A DNA stretch of 64,000 nucleotides, from assembly GCF_000368925.1 (NCBI RefSeq), contig NZ_KB849755.1:776416-840415 (forward strand). The letters are read 5' to 3'. This stretch comes from Acinetobacter bereziniae LMG 1003 = CIP 70.12. GTDB taxonomy: Bacteria; Pseudomonadota; Gammaproteobacteria; Pseudomonadales; Moraxellaceae. Numbering within the stretch: position 1 is the first letter of the stretch; each line of letters begins with the position of its first letter. The notes under the pieces were generated by a model. It saw nothing but the letters and a program-made list of their open reading frames with translations, searched no databases and had not been told where the DNA came from. Positions 1 through 9,159 of the stretch are shown here, in pieces. A program made the position numbers and the translations under genes.

Positions 1-2
1 AT

Positions 3-758
3 TTACTACCTAATATTGCCGCAATTTCCGCACAAGTCGCTGAACCTGAACATATTCTTCAAGCTCAAACTGCCCTCCACCACCTCCATTTAACCTTATC
101 ATTATTTAAAGATTGGACAGACAGCAAAACAGAAAAATGGGCACACCAACTTTCCGCTTTTGAGAGTCATTTTAAAAATTTACAACATTTTGAACATATG
201 CAACGCACGTTAGGGGCTTTACTACAAAATCCAAAAACGGCTGAGAGCCTAGATAAAGACATTTTATATGCCAATGAAAAGTTAATTAATCTCGTCAAAT
301 CTACTCAAAATGTTCAACACTACCTAGAATTATTAATGTTTAGTTTGGGGCAATCAGAAAAGTCCCAAGCACATGATTTGAAATGGTTTGCACAAAATAC
401 TCTGCAACATCAGTACAAACAGCTCCAAGAGAGTTTGAATGGTGCTGATCTTTCGGATCTTGAAAGTCTTGAAGCATTGGCACAGCATTTAAATGAACTG
501 AAGTTTAGTTTTCCAATTTTAACCCAGATCTATGATGTTAAAAATTTGCAGAAATACGGTAAATCTTTGAACGATGCTCAACAAGCCTGTGAGCAATATC
601 AAGTATTGGCATCCTCCTCTTCTTATTTACAACAAACTGACTTAGACGCAAGCGATTGGTTTGCTTTAGGATGGCTGACTGCCAAGCAAGAGGTATATGC
701 TGAAAAATTACTCGAAGCCACGGAGCAGTTCTTAGTCAGTCGTAAATTCTTAAAATAA
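3..758 (+). CDS. CHAD-domain protein, 5' end outside the window
   Basis: The frame is open from base 3 with no stop, so the N-terminus lies left of the window. A stretch near bases 45-110 reads EPEHILQAQTALHHLHLTL and aligns with the CHAD motif of the next gene (VHQARVAIRRLR). The C-terminus WFALGWLTAKQEV matches WFALGWIAAEKQHV at the end of that neighbour, so the two are tandem paralogs. CHAD domains are basic helical modules that bind polyphosphate; here most of the motif's arginines are replaced, so binding may be weakened. Whether a CYTH domain lies upstream cannot be seen. An ATG at 198 would give a 186-residue product but would cut the domain. Confidence 0.75.
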   Translation, partial: LLPNIAAISAQVAEPEHILQAQTALHHLHLTLSLFKDWTDSKTEKWAHQLSAFESHFKNLQHFEHMQRTLGALLQNPKTAESLDKDILYANEKLINLVKSTQNVQHYLELLMFSLGQSEKSQAHDLKWFAQNTLQHQYKQLQESLNGADLSDLESLEALAQHLNELKFSFPILTQIYDVKNLQKYGKSLNDAQQACEQYQVLASSSSYLQQTDLDASDWFALGWLTAKQEVYAEKLLEATEQFLVSRKFLK

Positions 759-762
759 TAAC

Positions 763-803
763 TGTAAAGAGATGATTTTTAAAATAAAAATCATCTCTTT
801 ACA
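763..803. repeat. Perfect 18-bp inverted repeat between two CHAD genes
   Basis: Bases 763-780 (TGTAAAGAGATGATTTTT) are exactly complementary to 786-803, with a 5-base loop. It begins 4 bases after the upstream stop codon. The hairpin is AT-rich and has no separate U-run, so it is either an atypical bidirectional terminator or an RNA stability element for the upstream message. Confidence 0.8.
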
Positions 804-938
804 TATTTCAACCAAGAATAAAACACAGTATAAATCTTCAACTGAGCATTTGATTTGTAATCATTTTTTAAAAATTCTCAAAAATACGATTGATCAGATT
901 AGAATCATTTTGATACTAGCGAAAATGAGAAGATTAAG

Positions 939-2396
939 ATGTTTGAAATCGAATTAAAATTCCAGATTCCGCAAGAAAAGCAAGATGCTCTCATTAAAGC
1001 ATTTCAAAGAAAAAATGATCGCAGCTTACATCTACAAGCAAAGTATTACGACACTCCATCTTTTATATTATCAGAACATTCTATTTCGCTTCGTCAACGG
1101 CTTGAAAATGATCAATGGGTGCAAACTCTGAAACTTCCAACGGAACAAAAGCTTAAACGTGCTGAGTTTGAACATGTTTTAGCAACAGATGAAACTGAGT
1201 TAGATCTTGAAGTTTATTTAAAAAATAAACAGATTGATAAAAGTATTCAAACATTATTAGAACAAAATAAAAGTTTGCTTGAAATTCAGTTTCAAACAGA
1301 CATTGAAAGAAGATTAAGCGTTTTCCATTTTCAAAATAGTCAAATTGAAGTCAGTTATGACCAAGGACAAATTTTTACCCAAGACGATCGTTTAACTTTG
1401 CATGAACTTGAATTTGAACTTAAACAAGGCACAGTACAAGATCTGATTTCTTTTATATTGCCCCGTGTGAAACGCTATGGCTTGTGGTTGGATGTCAGAA
1501 GCAAAGCACAACAAGGTTTTCAATTGGCACAAAGCATCCAAGACAATCCTGTAGAATTTCAAACATCTTTACAGCTAGATGCAAAAGACACAGCTGAAAT
1601 AGTGTTAAAAAAGATGTTCAATAACTGCCTTAATCATTTGCTTCCCAACAGCACGGCGATTGCTTCGGGTAACTTTAACTCCAAGCATGTCCATCAGGCA
1701 CGTGTCGCTATCCGCCGTTTACGTAGTGCAATTAAAACCTTTTCTGGTTGGTCTTTGCATATTGACCCAACCTGGCAAACGCAATTAACAGAATTGTTTA
1801 GACAGCTTGGTTCAACACGAGATTTAGATGTGATTCGTGAAGAACTCTTACCTCAGCTAGAAGCGGTAGGTGCTCCAAAATTTAAGTTGCCTGAATCAGA
1901 AACTACAGATAAACAGAAATTAACTAAACTATTTAGGTCATTTAATTTTAACTATTTAATTCTTTCATTGATTCAATTCATCGAACAAGATTCAACTGAA
2001 AAAACAAAAACCTCAGCACACAAATTAGCATTAAAGAAAATCAGTAAATTACATCAAAAAATTCAATTAGACGCTCAAAACTACTTAAACCTAGACATAG
2101 AAGCACGACACAAAACACGTAAGAATTTAAAACGTTTGCGCTATAGCCTAGAATTTGTTTCATCCTTGTGTGATAAAAAAGCTGTTAAAAAATACTTAAA
2201 ATCAATAAAACCTGCTCAAGAGAGTTTAGGTCTATACAATGATTTTATTGTAGCAGAAGAGATTTTAACAAAATTAGTCAAAACAGAACCGCAAGTTTGG
2301 TTTGCTTTGGGATGGATTGCCGCAGAAAAACAACATGTTTTACAACAGTCTCAGCAAGACTTACTCGACTTTGCTCAAATAAGTACATTGCAGTAA
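939..2396 (+). CDS. CYTH-CHAD protein, probable inorganic triphosphatase
   Basis: This 485-residue protein has the same layout as E. coli YgiF. Residues 3-8 (EIELKF) form the ExExK signature of the CYTH tunnel fold, which cleaves triphosphate or tripolyphosphate with Mg2+. Residues from about 215 to the end form a CHAD domain with VHQARVAIRRLR at 251-262 and a second basic helix RKNLKRLRYSLEF near 397. Both signatures are intact, so it should be active, probably cytoplasmic and linked to polyphosphate. It follows the truncated CHAD paralog on the same strand after about 180 bases that include the 763-803 hairpin. The start is the ATG directly before FEIELKF. Confidence 0.9.
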   Translation: MFEIELKFQIPQEKQDALIKAFQRKNDRSLHLQAKYYDTPSFILSEHSISLRQRLENDQWVQTLKLPTEQKLKRAEFEHVLATDETELDLEVYLKNKQIDKSIQTLLEQNKSLLEIQFQTDIERRLSVFHFQNSQIEVSYDQGQIFTQDDRLTLHELEFELKQGTVQDLISFILPRVKRYGLWLDVRSKAQQGFQLAQSIQDNPVEFQTSLQLDAKDTAEIVLKKMFNNCLNHLLPNSTAIASGNFNSKHVHQARVAIRRLRSAIKTFSGWSLHIDPTWQTQLTELFRQLGSTRDLDVIREELLPQLEAVGAPKFKLPESETTDKQKLTKLFRSFNFNYLILSLIQFIEQDSTEKTKTSAHKLALKKISKLHQKIQLDAQNYLNLDIEARHKTRKNLKRLRYSLEFVSSLCDKKAVKKYLKSIKPAQESLGLYNDFIVAEEILTKLVKTEPQVWFALGWIAAEKQHVLQQSQQDLLDFAQISTLQ

Positions 2397-2506
2397 GGAG
2401 CTTCCAGAAAAGCCAAATGCTAAATGAGTGCTAGCATAAATTGAGAAATTCCTTTTTAACGAGTAATACATTAAAAATTCTCATCATTTTGCTCTATTCA
2501 TAGTGT

Positions 2507-3238
2507 TTAAGTCTGCTCATAGAGCATGATTTCTTGGATAACAATTGCTTCATCACTACAGCTAAATTTAATATTCATCTGTCCAAAACGCATCCCATAA
2601 ATTCTTTGCGCATCGTCTTGATAGGCTGGACGTGGATCCAATGCCAATACTGACTCAAGTTCAGCAATATATTGCTGATCAATTTTTGCTTGTTGTAATA
2701 AACCTGTTCTAGATTGACATGCATGTTCTGACCAACGTACTTGTTTAACAACAGGTCGATCTTGTGCATAACCGCTTTGCGCATCCAACACAGCGTCAGA
2801 ATACTGGATATAAGGTTTGATATCTAAAATGGGTGTACCATTTAATAAGTCACTTCCTGTCACATAAACACGCACAGTATTGCCCACTTTTTTGACCTGT
2901 TTAAGTTGAACAACCGACAATCCAACAGGTGCTGGACGATACATACTGCGTGTAGCAAATACCCCTATTTTCTTATTGCCACCTAATCGTGGCGGACGGA
3001 CTTGGGGTCGAAATTTATCCAGTTGTTGCTGATTTTTATTGTCATGAAACTGCCAGATCAGCCATAAATGGCTAAATTCTTCAATTCCATCAAATGCCTC
3101 CATAACATTATAAGGGGCGAGCATTTCAATAAAAGATTCGACCTGAACCAAATTCGGTTGCCGAGGAATCCCAAATTTTTCCACATAAGGTGAACGCATA
3201 ATACCAATAATTGGAAGACTCAACTCCGTCATAATCAT
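2507..3238 (-). CDS. trmO: tRNA (N6-threonylcarbamoyladenosine-37)-N6-methyltransferase
   Basis: TrmO (TsaA/YaeB family) uses S-adenosylmethionine to methylate t6A37 of tRNA-Thr that reads ACY codons. The N-terminal IGIMRSPYVEKFGIPRQP, the central RPPRLGGNKKIGVFATRSMYRP segment and the DIKPYIQYSD motif are typical of the beta-barrel catalytic core, and DPRPAYQ lies in the usual C-terminal domain. The longer frame begins at a TTG (3256); the ATG at 3238 is a better start and gives 243 residues, close to the family length. The gene converges on the CYTH-CHAD gene and diverges from fpr. Confidence 0.92.
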   Translation of the reverse strand: MIMTELSLPIIGIMRSPYVEKFGIPRQPNLVQVESFIEMLAPYNVMEAFDGIEEFSHLWLIWQFHDNKNQQQLDKFRPQVRPPRLGGNKKIGVFATRSMYRPAPVGLSVVQLKQVKKVGNTVRVYVTGSDLLNGTPILDIKPYIQYSDAVLDAQSGYAQDRPVVKQVRWSEHACQSRTGLLQQAKIDQQYIAELESVLALDPRPAYQDDAQRIYGMRFGQMNIKFSCSDEAIVIQEIMLYEQT

Positions 3239-3337
3239 TTTTTCTGATAAGCTCAATTAAATATATTCAGTTTATCGAGAATGATTTTAGATTAGAATAG
3301 CAAGCTGTTCTAATTTGATAATTTATTGAGACCTTTA

Positions 3338-4117
3338 ATGGCTGCTTTCAACGTCGAAAAGATTACTCACGTACACCACTGGAATGACACTTTATTCAGT
3401 TTTAAGACCACACGTGATACTGCATTACGTTTTAAAAATGGTCAATTTGTGATGATTGGTCTTGAAGTCAATGGTAAGCCTTTAATGCGCGCATATTCGA
3501 TTGCTAGCGCTAACTACGAAGAAGAATTAGAGTTTTTCTCAATCAAAGTACCTGATGGTCCTTTGACGTCTATTTTACAAAAAGTAAAAGTTGGCGATGA
3601 AATCTTGGTTTCGAAAAAACCGACTGGAACTTTAGTCCTTGACGATTTAAATCCAGGTAAGAATCTTTACCTTCTTTCTTCTGGGACTGGACTTGCACCA
3701 TTCTTATCAACCATTCGTGACCCTGAAACTTACGAACGCTTTGAAAAAGTGATTGTTGTCCACGGAACACGTTTTATTTCTGAATTGGCATATCAAGATC
3801 TTATTCTCAATGAACTTCCAAACAATGAGTTCTTTGAAGAATTAGGCATCAAAGATAAATTGGTTTACTACCCAACAGTAACGCGTGAAGACTTTCATAC
3901 ACAAGGTCGTGTAACGACTGCAATTGAAACGGGCGCTTTATTTGAAAAAATCGGTTTACCACGTTTTAATCCAGAAACTGACCGTGCAATGTTATGCGGT
4001 AGCCCAGCATTTCTTGATGATGTTGTGGCACTATTGGATCAACATGGTCTTAAAGAATCACCAAAAATGGGTGTATTGGGCGACTACGTAATCGAACGTG
4101 CATTTGTTGAAAAATAA
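3338..4117 (+). CDS. fpr: Ferredoxin/flavodoxin-NADP+ reductase
   Basis: A 259-residue Fpr-type flavoenzyme that moves electrons between NADPH and ferredoxin or flavodoxin. MRAYSIAS is the FAD-binding RxYS motif, LLSSGTGLAPFLS the NADP-binding segment and CGSPAFLDDV the second nucleotide motif. The C-terminal VIERAFVEK is characteristic of bacterial Fpr. A TTG at 3326 is in frame, but the ATG at 3338 matches the family start (MAAFNVEK) and is preferred. It diverges from trmO. Its terminator has been split by the IS element downstream. Confidence 0.92.
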   Translation: MAAFNVEKITHVHHWNDTLFSFKTTRDTALRFKNGQFVMIGLEVNGKPLMRAYSIASANYEEELEFFSIKVPDGPLTSILQKVKVGDEILVSKKPTGTLVLDDLNPGKNLYLLSSGTGLAPFLSTIRDPETYERFEKVIVVHGTRFISELAYQDLILNELPNNEFFEELGIKDKLVYYPTVTREDFHTQGRVTTAIETGALFEKIGLPRFNPETDRAMLCGSPAFLDDVVALLDQHGLKESPKMGVLGDYVIERAFVEK

Positions 4118-4186
4118 GTTTTAATCGTTAAAGATTAAAATGATAAACCGAGGTCAACGTGTACTGAACCCCAAATCTTGGACAGT

Positions 4187-5032
4187 TTAGTTAACGCTGG
4201 ATTGAGTTCTGAATTGAACAGGGCTCAATCCTTTTAGTTTAATTTGTATTCTCTCATGATTATAGTAATGGATGTAGTCATGAATTTGTTGCTCTAAGAC
4301 TTCAATGCTTTCTGGTTTCTCTAGATAAATCGTCTCTGATTTTAATGTACCAAAGAAACTCTCCATCAAAGCATTGTCCCAACAATTCCCTTTTCTACTC
4401 ATACTTTGCTTAATCTTATTCGCTTTAAGCGTACTCCTAAATTGGCTCATTTGATAATGCCAGCCTTGATCTGAATGAAGCATAAGCTTGTGTTTTCGTG
4501 AGTTTGGTAAATGACTTATGGCTTGATCAAGCATATCTTTAACAAGTTGAAATACTGGGCGTCTTGAAAGTGTATAGCTCACAATCTCATTGTTATAGCA
4601 GTCTAAAATCGGAGATAAATATAACTTCGTATCAGCAACTTTAAATTCGGTTATATCTGTCAGCCAACGCTTATTGGGTCGCTTCGCTTCAAAGTTACGT
4701 TTGAGTTTATTTTTGACTATTTTATTGGATGTACCTTTGTAGGCATTGTACTTTTTACGCCGAATCAATGAAATTAAACCAAAGCCTCTCATCAACCTAG
4801 CAATCAATTTATGGTTATGATGAAGACCTTGTTGCTTCAAGGCTAAAGTGATTCGTCTATAACCATATCTACCTTTATGCTGATCATAAATTTGGCAAAT
4901 TCGTTGCTTGAGCTCTGCATATTTATCTACGGCATTTAGCTTGGCTTTATGATAGTAGAAACTACTCCTCGATAACTCAGCAATATCTAAAAGCAATGGC
5001 AAAGCAAACTCAGTACTCATCTGATCAATCAA
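4187..5032 (-). CDS. IS3-family transposase OrfB (DDE integrase domain)
   Basis: A 281-residue product with the rve/DDE core: RWLTDITEF carries the first Asp, LHSDQGWHYQ the second and NALMESFFGTLKSE the catalytic Glu. An HTH_21-like segment near the N-terminus (KGRYGYRRITLALKQQG) is typical of OrfB. Its ATG overlaps the end of OrfA by 4 bases. In IS3 elements the active transposase is an OrfAB fusion made by -1 frameshifting. An A-rich run (CCCAAAAAGG, read on the minus strand) lies just before the OrfA stop and is a possible slip site, though not proven. Confidence 0.93.
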   Translation of the reverse strand: MIDQMSTEFALPLLLDIAELSRSSFYYHKAKLNAVDKYAELKQRICQIYDQHKGRYGYRRITLALKQQGLHHNHKLIARLMRGFGLISLIRRKKYNAYKGTSNKIVKNKLKRNFEAKRPNKRWLTDITEFKVADTKLYLSPILDCYNNEIVSYTLSRRPVFQLVKDMLDQAISHLPNSRKHKLMLHSDQGWHYQMSQFRSTLKANKIKQSMSRKGNCWDNALMESFFGTLKSETIYLEKPESIEVLEQQIHDYIHYYNHERIQIKLKGLSPVQFRTQSSVN

Positions 5033-5541
5033 CCTTGCTTGTTGTCCTTTTTGGGTGGATTCAGCAAGGCGTCGAGCTTTTTTAAGTAAGCATTCTCAGC
5101 GCGTAAATAGAGTAGTTCATGCTGAAGCTCAGCAGTTGTTTTTTCATGATCAGGTTTATCAACAATATATTTATGTTTATTTTTAGACATGGGTGCTCTT
5201 CCTTTAGACTTTGGTTCTAGTCCAAGCATACCATCGGTTTGATAGATTTTACGCCATACACTGATCAAACTCGGGGAAGAAATACCAAAACGAAGAGCTG
5301 TATCAGATAAACTTAATCGCTCATCCTGCATAGTTGTTAATACTTTATATTTAAATTCAGCTGTATAAATTGTCTTATTCTGTTTTGGTTTTATTGCATC
5401 AATTCCACCTAAGTTGAATTGAGCCAACCATTTAGAGACATCCTTATCACTAATCGAAAAATGCTTGGCTGTTGATAAACTAGAATGGCCTTGAGCATAA
5501 TAAGCAATGACTGCTTGTTTAAACTTTAAATTGTATTTCAT
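5029..5541 (-). CDS. IS3-family transposase OrfA (helix-turn-helix)
   Basis: A 170-residue DNA-binding subunit. Two helix-turn-helix repeats are visible (HSSLSTAKHFSISDKDVSKW and LSLSDTALRFGISSPSLISVW), followed by a leucine-rich coiled coil (ELQHELLYLRAENAYLKKL) used for multimer contacts in this family. This duplicated-HTH layout fits the IS150 group. It binds the terminal repeats and joins OrfB after frameshifting. The start ATG lies about 45 bases inside the right end of the element. Confidence 0.9.
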   Translation of the reverse strand: MKYNLKFKQAVIAYYAQGHSSLSTAKHFSISDKDVSKWLAQFNLGGIDAIKPKQNKTIYTAEFKYKVLTTMQDERLSLSDTALRFGISSPSLISVWRKIYQTDGMLGLEPKSKGRAPMSKNKHKYIVDKPDHEKTTAELQHELLYLRAENAYLKKLDALLNPPKKDNKQG

Positions 5542-5605
5542 AAAAATACCCTATAAGTTGTGTCCAACTTATAGGGTTCAGTTCAACGCCTCGGTTTTTT
5601 AATGA

Positions 5606-6097
5606 TTAATGAATATAAATCAACACAGCCTGATTTCTGAGTGCCGCTTCTTGATAGAATTGTTTTAAGTCTTTAAAATACGGCAAAATATACTGTAACC
5701 CTTCCTCACTGTCTTCATCCCACATATTTGGATAAATATCAGCTTGGTCCAAGGCTTCAATATCATATTGCTTTGAAAACTGATGATCACTGACCTGCTC
5801 TACTGCGTTCGCAACTTGCTTCACTTGCTCCGCTGTTAAGTATCTGGCTGGACCGATTCCTAAATCCTCACCAATCTCTTTACCACCGAAAAACACCATT
5901 GCTAAAGGACCTTGTCCTCCATAAGCATCACCATTTAAGATAAAATGAATGGAATGCCATGTCTTATCCAAATCCAAAGTTTGTGATTGTTGATCTTTTT
6001 GATCACCATAAACATAAGCTTCAAGTAAATTTGGTGACTGAATAAAGTCTTCTAATTGTTGCGTTGAAATACTCAATAAATTGCCGATCATTGACAT
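5606..6097 (-). CDS. DUF1877 (YfbM-like) family protein
   Basis: A protein of about 163 residues with the DUF1877 pattern: DLDKTWHSIHFILNGD, then an LGIGPARYLTAEQVKQVANA helix region and a PYFKDLKQFYQEAA helix near the C-terminus. The biochemical role of the family is unknown. It has no signal peptide, so it is probably cytoplasmic. The frame also has a GTG at 6106; the ATG at 6097 is spaced better from the GAG upstream. It converges on fpr and used the terminator now split by the IS, which leaves the IS right end about 20 bases from its stop codon. Confidence 0.8.
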   Translation of the reverse strand: MSMIGNLLSISTQQLEDFIQSPNLLEAYVYGDQKDQQSQTLDLDKTWHSIHFILNGDAYGGQGPLAMVFFGGKEIGEDLGIGPARYLTAEQVKQVANAVEQVSDHQFSKQYDIEALDQADIYPNMWDEDSEEGLQYILPYFKDLKQFYQEAALRNQAVLIYIH

Positions 6098-6150
6098 TGT
6101 TTTCACTCTTTTTTCATTATTCTTCGAATTTATAAATCAAAAAACCATAT

Positions 6151-6182
6151 AAGTATAGGGTCTGTGAACAGACCCTATACTT
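6151..6182 (-). terminator. Hairpin after the M16 peptidase gene
   Basis: AAGTATAGGGTCTG (6151-6164) pairs perfectly with 6169-6182 across a 4-base loop. On the minus strand it is followed by ATATGGTTTTTTG, so it can end transcription of the peptidase gene, whose stop lies about 30 bases before it. Confidence 0.65.
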
Positions 6183-6210
6183 TACTCAAACTAATTTTTA
6201 ATTTAGGCGA

Positions 6211-8985
6211 TCAATTTATACCTTTCTGAGCTTGCCCATATTGATCAGCCATGACTTCAACCAATTGCTCTGGTTTAATATATTTTTTAATCGCAGCATC
6301 AACATCAGCCTTAGTCAGCTTGGCAAATTCTTGATCACGTAAACCACGACTATCCATTTTTTTATTGCGTTCAAGTTGGCTGTTAAGCATACGATGAATG
6401 ATCCGCTCATCTTCCAATGAGGTTACACGCTGCTTCATAATATTGGCTTTTGCCGCTTCCAACTCTTGACTGGTCACGCCAGTAGTGAGTAAATCCTGCA
6501 ATACCTTACGAACCACTTGTGATACTTCAGCAGATTTTCCTGCGGTGTAATTGGCTTCGATCGATAAAGCTCCAGCATCATTGAAAGAATCTAAGTTAAG
6601 TTGACTGCCAAAACCGTAAACCAAGGCATTCTTCTCACGCAATTCCTGTCCTAAACGAGAAGATAACTGGGAATCGCCAAGAATATAACTAAACACAATT
6701 AATGCGGCTGCATCTTTATTGTCTACACCTACAGGTAAAGTCTGTAATGCCTGATAACTACCAAATTCACGTTGTTCTGACAGTGCATGCACTTTTTGTG
6801 CTTTGTAAGTATTAAATTCAGTCGATAAGCGTTGGTATGGTTGTTTACCCGTCCAATTTCCAAACTGTTGATTAAGTAACTTTTGCATAGCTTTGGCATC
6901 ATATTGTCCTGTCACAGAAATGAAGCCGTGATCCATTGCAAAATACTTTTTATACAGGTCAATCACCTGTTGATTGGTCGCTGCCTGAATCTGCTGTTTT
7001 GCCAATTCAGGTTCAAAATGATAACGCAAATCTCCTGGTTGATAGGTTTCCAATAGACGCGCTATTGTTAAAGAGGAAACCGTTTCTGGCTCAGTATAGG
7101 GACGGTCTAAACTCGAAAGACTCTGTAATTTAATCAGATCAAATTGTGATTGTTCAAATTTAGGATTTTTCATTACAGAAACGATATATTTGAAGAAATC
7201 TTCAAATTTTTCTTTTTTCGCTGAAATTTGAATAGTTATCCCATTATCAATGGCTGCTGCAGTTGCATCACCGCCTGCCTCAATGGTTTTATCTGCAATA
7301 TTCTGTAAGCTATATTGCTCGGATGCGCGCAACAATAAATAAGCCATAAAATCTAAAATTTGCGATTTATTTTTTAAAGCCTCTGCTGTACCAAAATTCA
7401 CCTCAATTGTCGCATAGGTTTTATCATCACGTGTCGAGGTTGGGAACAAAGCATATTGCATTCCATTTTTCAATGTTCCGCGTTGAATCTTTTTCTCTGT
7501 CGCCTCTAAGTACTGTTTTGACTGTTGAACGTACTGAGCAACTTCAGCTTGGTAAACACTGACATCTTTCAATGGTTCAACTGCTGCTGCCTGCTGATCA
7601 AGTGTTTTCGGTTTTTCAGTTGCTTGTTTTTGTTCTAAAGCTTTTTTCTGATCTTCTGGTGTAGGTTGAATATCACCATGGAAACGATGTTGTTGGGTGA
7701 AGAACGACTTTAAAGTTGAATTGGTTTCATTCACTGTCAAATTTTGAATGCGTTGTTGATCTTTAAAATATTGCGCCCAATCACCATGAGAAGTCACCAC
7801 ATAGTCACTTAACATGCCTCCTACAGCAGTTGCACTGCTCATTAGGTTATCGTGTGCATTCTGAATTAAGTTTTTAACGCGTTTTAACTCGACATCATTA
7901 AAGCTTGGGTTCTGCTCCACACCAGAAATCAAGGATTGATCAATTTTTTTAGCGTCATGATTCGGTGCATAAATTGCCCCCATAAACACCAAATTAAAAT
8001 CATCATCTAACCATGTTGTTGACTGAACGTTGGTCGCTATACCTGTTTCCACCATACTTGAGTAGAGATGACCGCTCGGTTGCAAAGTATAGAGATAAGG
8101 AGCAAGTGCGAGTGCTGGTTGAATTTTCTCATTCTTACCATTCATATAAATATTAAATTTGGCAAGATCGCTGCCTTTTTTCACAGTGAAATCACGATTT
8201 TTAATTTTTGCAGAATCTAATAATGGCACTTGAGCTTGTTGCGGGGTTTGACGTGCAGAAATCGGGCTGAAATTTTTATCAATCGCTTTTAAAACTTCTA
8301 CCTTATCAAATTTACCTGAAATCACCATGACCGCATTATTCGGTGCATACCAATCTTTATAGAATTTATTTAATTCACTCATTTTAATCGATTGCAGTTC
8401 AGATAAGTCACCAATAGGTAAACGTCCTAAAGATTGATTACCATAAGCTGCTTTCCACATCTGATCCATTAATACAGCAAAAGGCTGATCCATGCGCACT
8501 TCACGTTCACGCATGACAATATTAATTTCAGATGGAACAAATTTTTCTTGGAGTACCAATTTATCCATACGCTGTGATTCTAAGTAGATCACTTCATTTA
8601 AGATATTTTGGTCTGGGCGAATAATATTGGTATATTTGGTTGAGTAATAATCTGTGCTGGCATTGGTCATCAACGTGTATTGATCTAAACGGCGTTGAAA
8701 CTCTTCACCTTTCACATCTTGCGTGCCTTTAAAAGCCAAATGCTCAAGTAAATGAGCCAAACCACCTTTACCCTGTGGATCATTTAAAGAACCCGTTAAA
8801 TATACGGTGTTCATAAACACTTTATTTTCTTTGTCGTTTGGCGCAAGTAAAACCCGAAAGCCATTCTCTAGCTTATATTCTTCAATATTATGATCAGATT
8901 TAACCAGAACAGTTTGAGCCAATGTTGACGCACTGAAACCAAGAATACAGAGAGAGAATGTGAGTTTTTTCAACCGCATAAGCAT
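6211..8985 (-). CDS. Secreted M16-family zinc metallopeptidase
   Basis: A 924-residue protein with an N-terminal signal peptide (hydrophobic stretch to about residue 23, ending STLAQ). The inverted zinc motif HLLEH is at 78-82 in the first M16 domain, and a downstream Glu in VIYLESQRM is a likely third ligand. A second M16 domain from about residue 500 starts RGTLKNGMQYALFP and lacks the motif, the usual arrangement of one active and one inactive half forming a clamshell. Expected location is the periplasm, degrading peptides; the true substrates are unknown. It is a single-gene unit with a hairpin after it. A second ATG two codons on could be the start. Confidence 0.9.
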   Translation of the reverse strand: MLMRLKKLTFSLCILGFSASTLAQTVLVKSDHNIEEYKLENGFRVLLAPNDKENKVFMNTVYLTGSLNDPQGKGGLAHLLEHLAFKGTQDVKGEEFQRRLDQYTLMTNASTDYYSTKYTNIIRPDQNILNEVIYLESQRMDKLVLQEKFVPSEINIVMREREVRMDQPFAVLMDQMWKAAYGNQSLGRLPIGDLSELQSIKMSELNKFYKDWYAPNNAVMVISGKFDKVEVLKAIDKNFSPISARQTPQQAQVPLLDSAKIKNRDFTVKKGSDLAKFNIYMNGKNEKIQPALALAPYLYTLQPSGHLYSSMVETGIATNVQSTTWLDDDFNLVFMGAIYAPNHDAKKIDQSLISGVEQNPSFNDVELKRVKNLIQNAHDNLMSSATAVGGMLSDYVVTSHGDWAQYFKDQQRIQNLTVNETNSTLKSFFTQQHRFHGDIQPTPEDQKKALEQKQATEKPKTLDQQAAAVEPLKDVSVYQAEVAQYVQQSKQYLEATEKKIQRGTLKNGMQYALFPTSTRDDKTYATIEVNFGTAEALKNKSQILDFMAYLLLRASEQYSLQNIADKTIEAGGDATAAAIDNGITIQISAKKEKFEDFFKYIVSVMKNPKFEQSQFDLIKLQSLSSLDRPYTEPETVSSLTIARLLETYQPGDLRYHFEPELAKQQIQAATNQQVIDLYKKYFAMDHGFISVTGQYDAKAMQKLLNQQFGNWTGKQPYQRLSTEFNTYKAQKVHALSEQREFGSYQALQTLPVGVDNKDAAALIVFSYILGDSQLSSRLGQELREKNALVYGFGSQLNLDSFNDAGALSIEANYTAGKSAEVSQVVRKVLQDLLTTGVTSQELEAAKANIMKQRVTSLEDERIIHRMLNSQLERNKKMDSRGLRDQEFAKLTKADVDAAIKKYIKPEQLVEVMADQYGQAQKGIN

Positions 8986-9159
8986 AAAAGAATCCAGAAT
9001 TTTTTAAATTTTAAACATTTATAAGTGAGACATCTTAAAAAATCCTGAACATAATTTATAGTTAAGTTTTGAAAAAATAGCCGTTTATTTCAACGGCATT
9101 TGTAAGCATTTCTGAATAAATATAGTCAAACCGCCTGATTATTCATACAAGTGATTTGG

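Larger units (their letters stand above)
4160..5585 (-). mobile_element. IS3-family insertion sequence, IS150-like
   Basis: The 1426-bp element has imperfect terminal inverted repeats, 20 of 26 positions matching: the left end starts TGTACTGAACCCC and the right end, reverse-complemented, starts TGAACTGAACCCT, both running on to TTGGACA. It is flanked by a 3-bp direct repeat ACG (4157-4159 and 5586-5588). Two overlapping leftward ORFs encode OrfA and OrfB. The short target duplication and the ORF layout suit IS3, and two helix-turn-helix regions in OrfA point to the IS150 group. Both ORFs are intact, so it may still move. Confidence 0.93.
4145..5600. terminator. Bidirectional terminator split by an IS element
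   Basis: The left arm AAACCGAGG (4145-4153) and the right arm CCTCGGTTT followed by more Ts (5589-5600) are complementary. Removing the IS and one copy of the ACG duplication rebuilds AACCGAGG-loop-CCTCGGTTTTTT, a standard intrinsic terminator placed between fpr and the convergent DUF1877 gene. The insertion point is in the loop. Confidence 0.85.
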
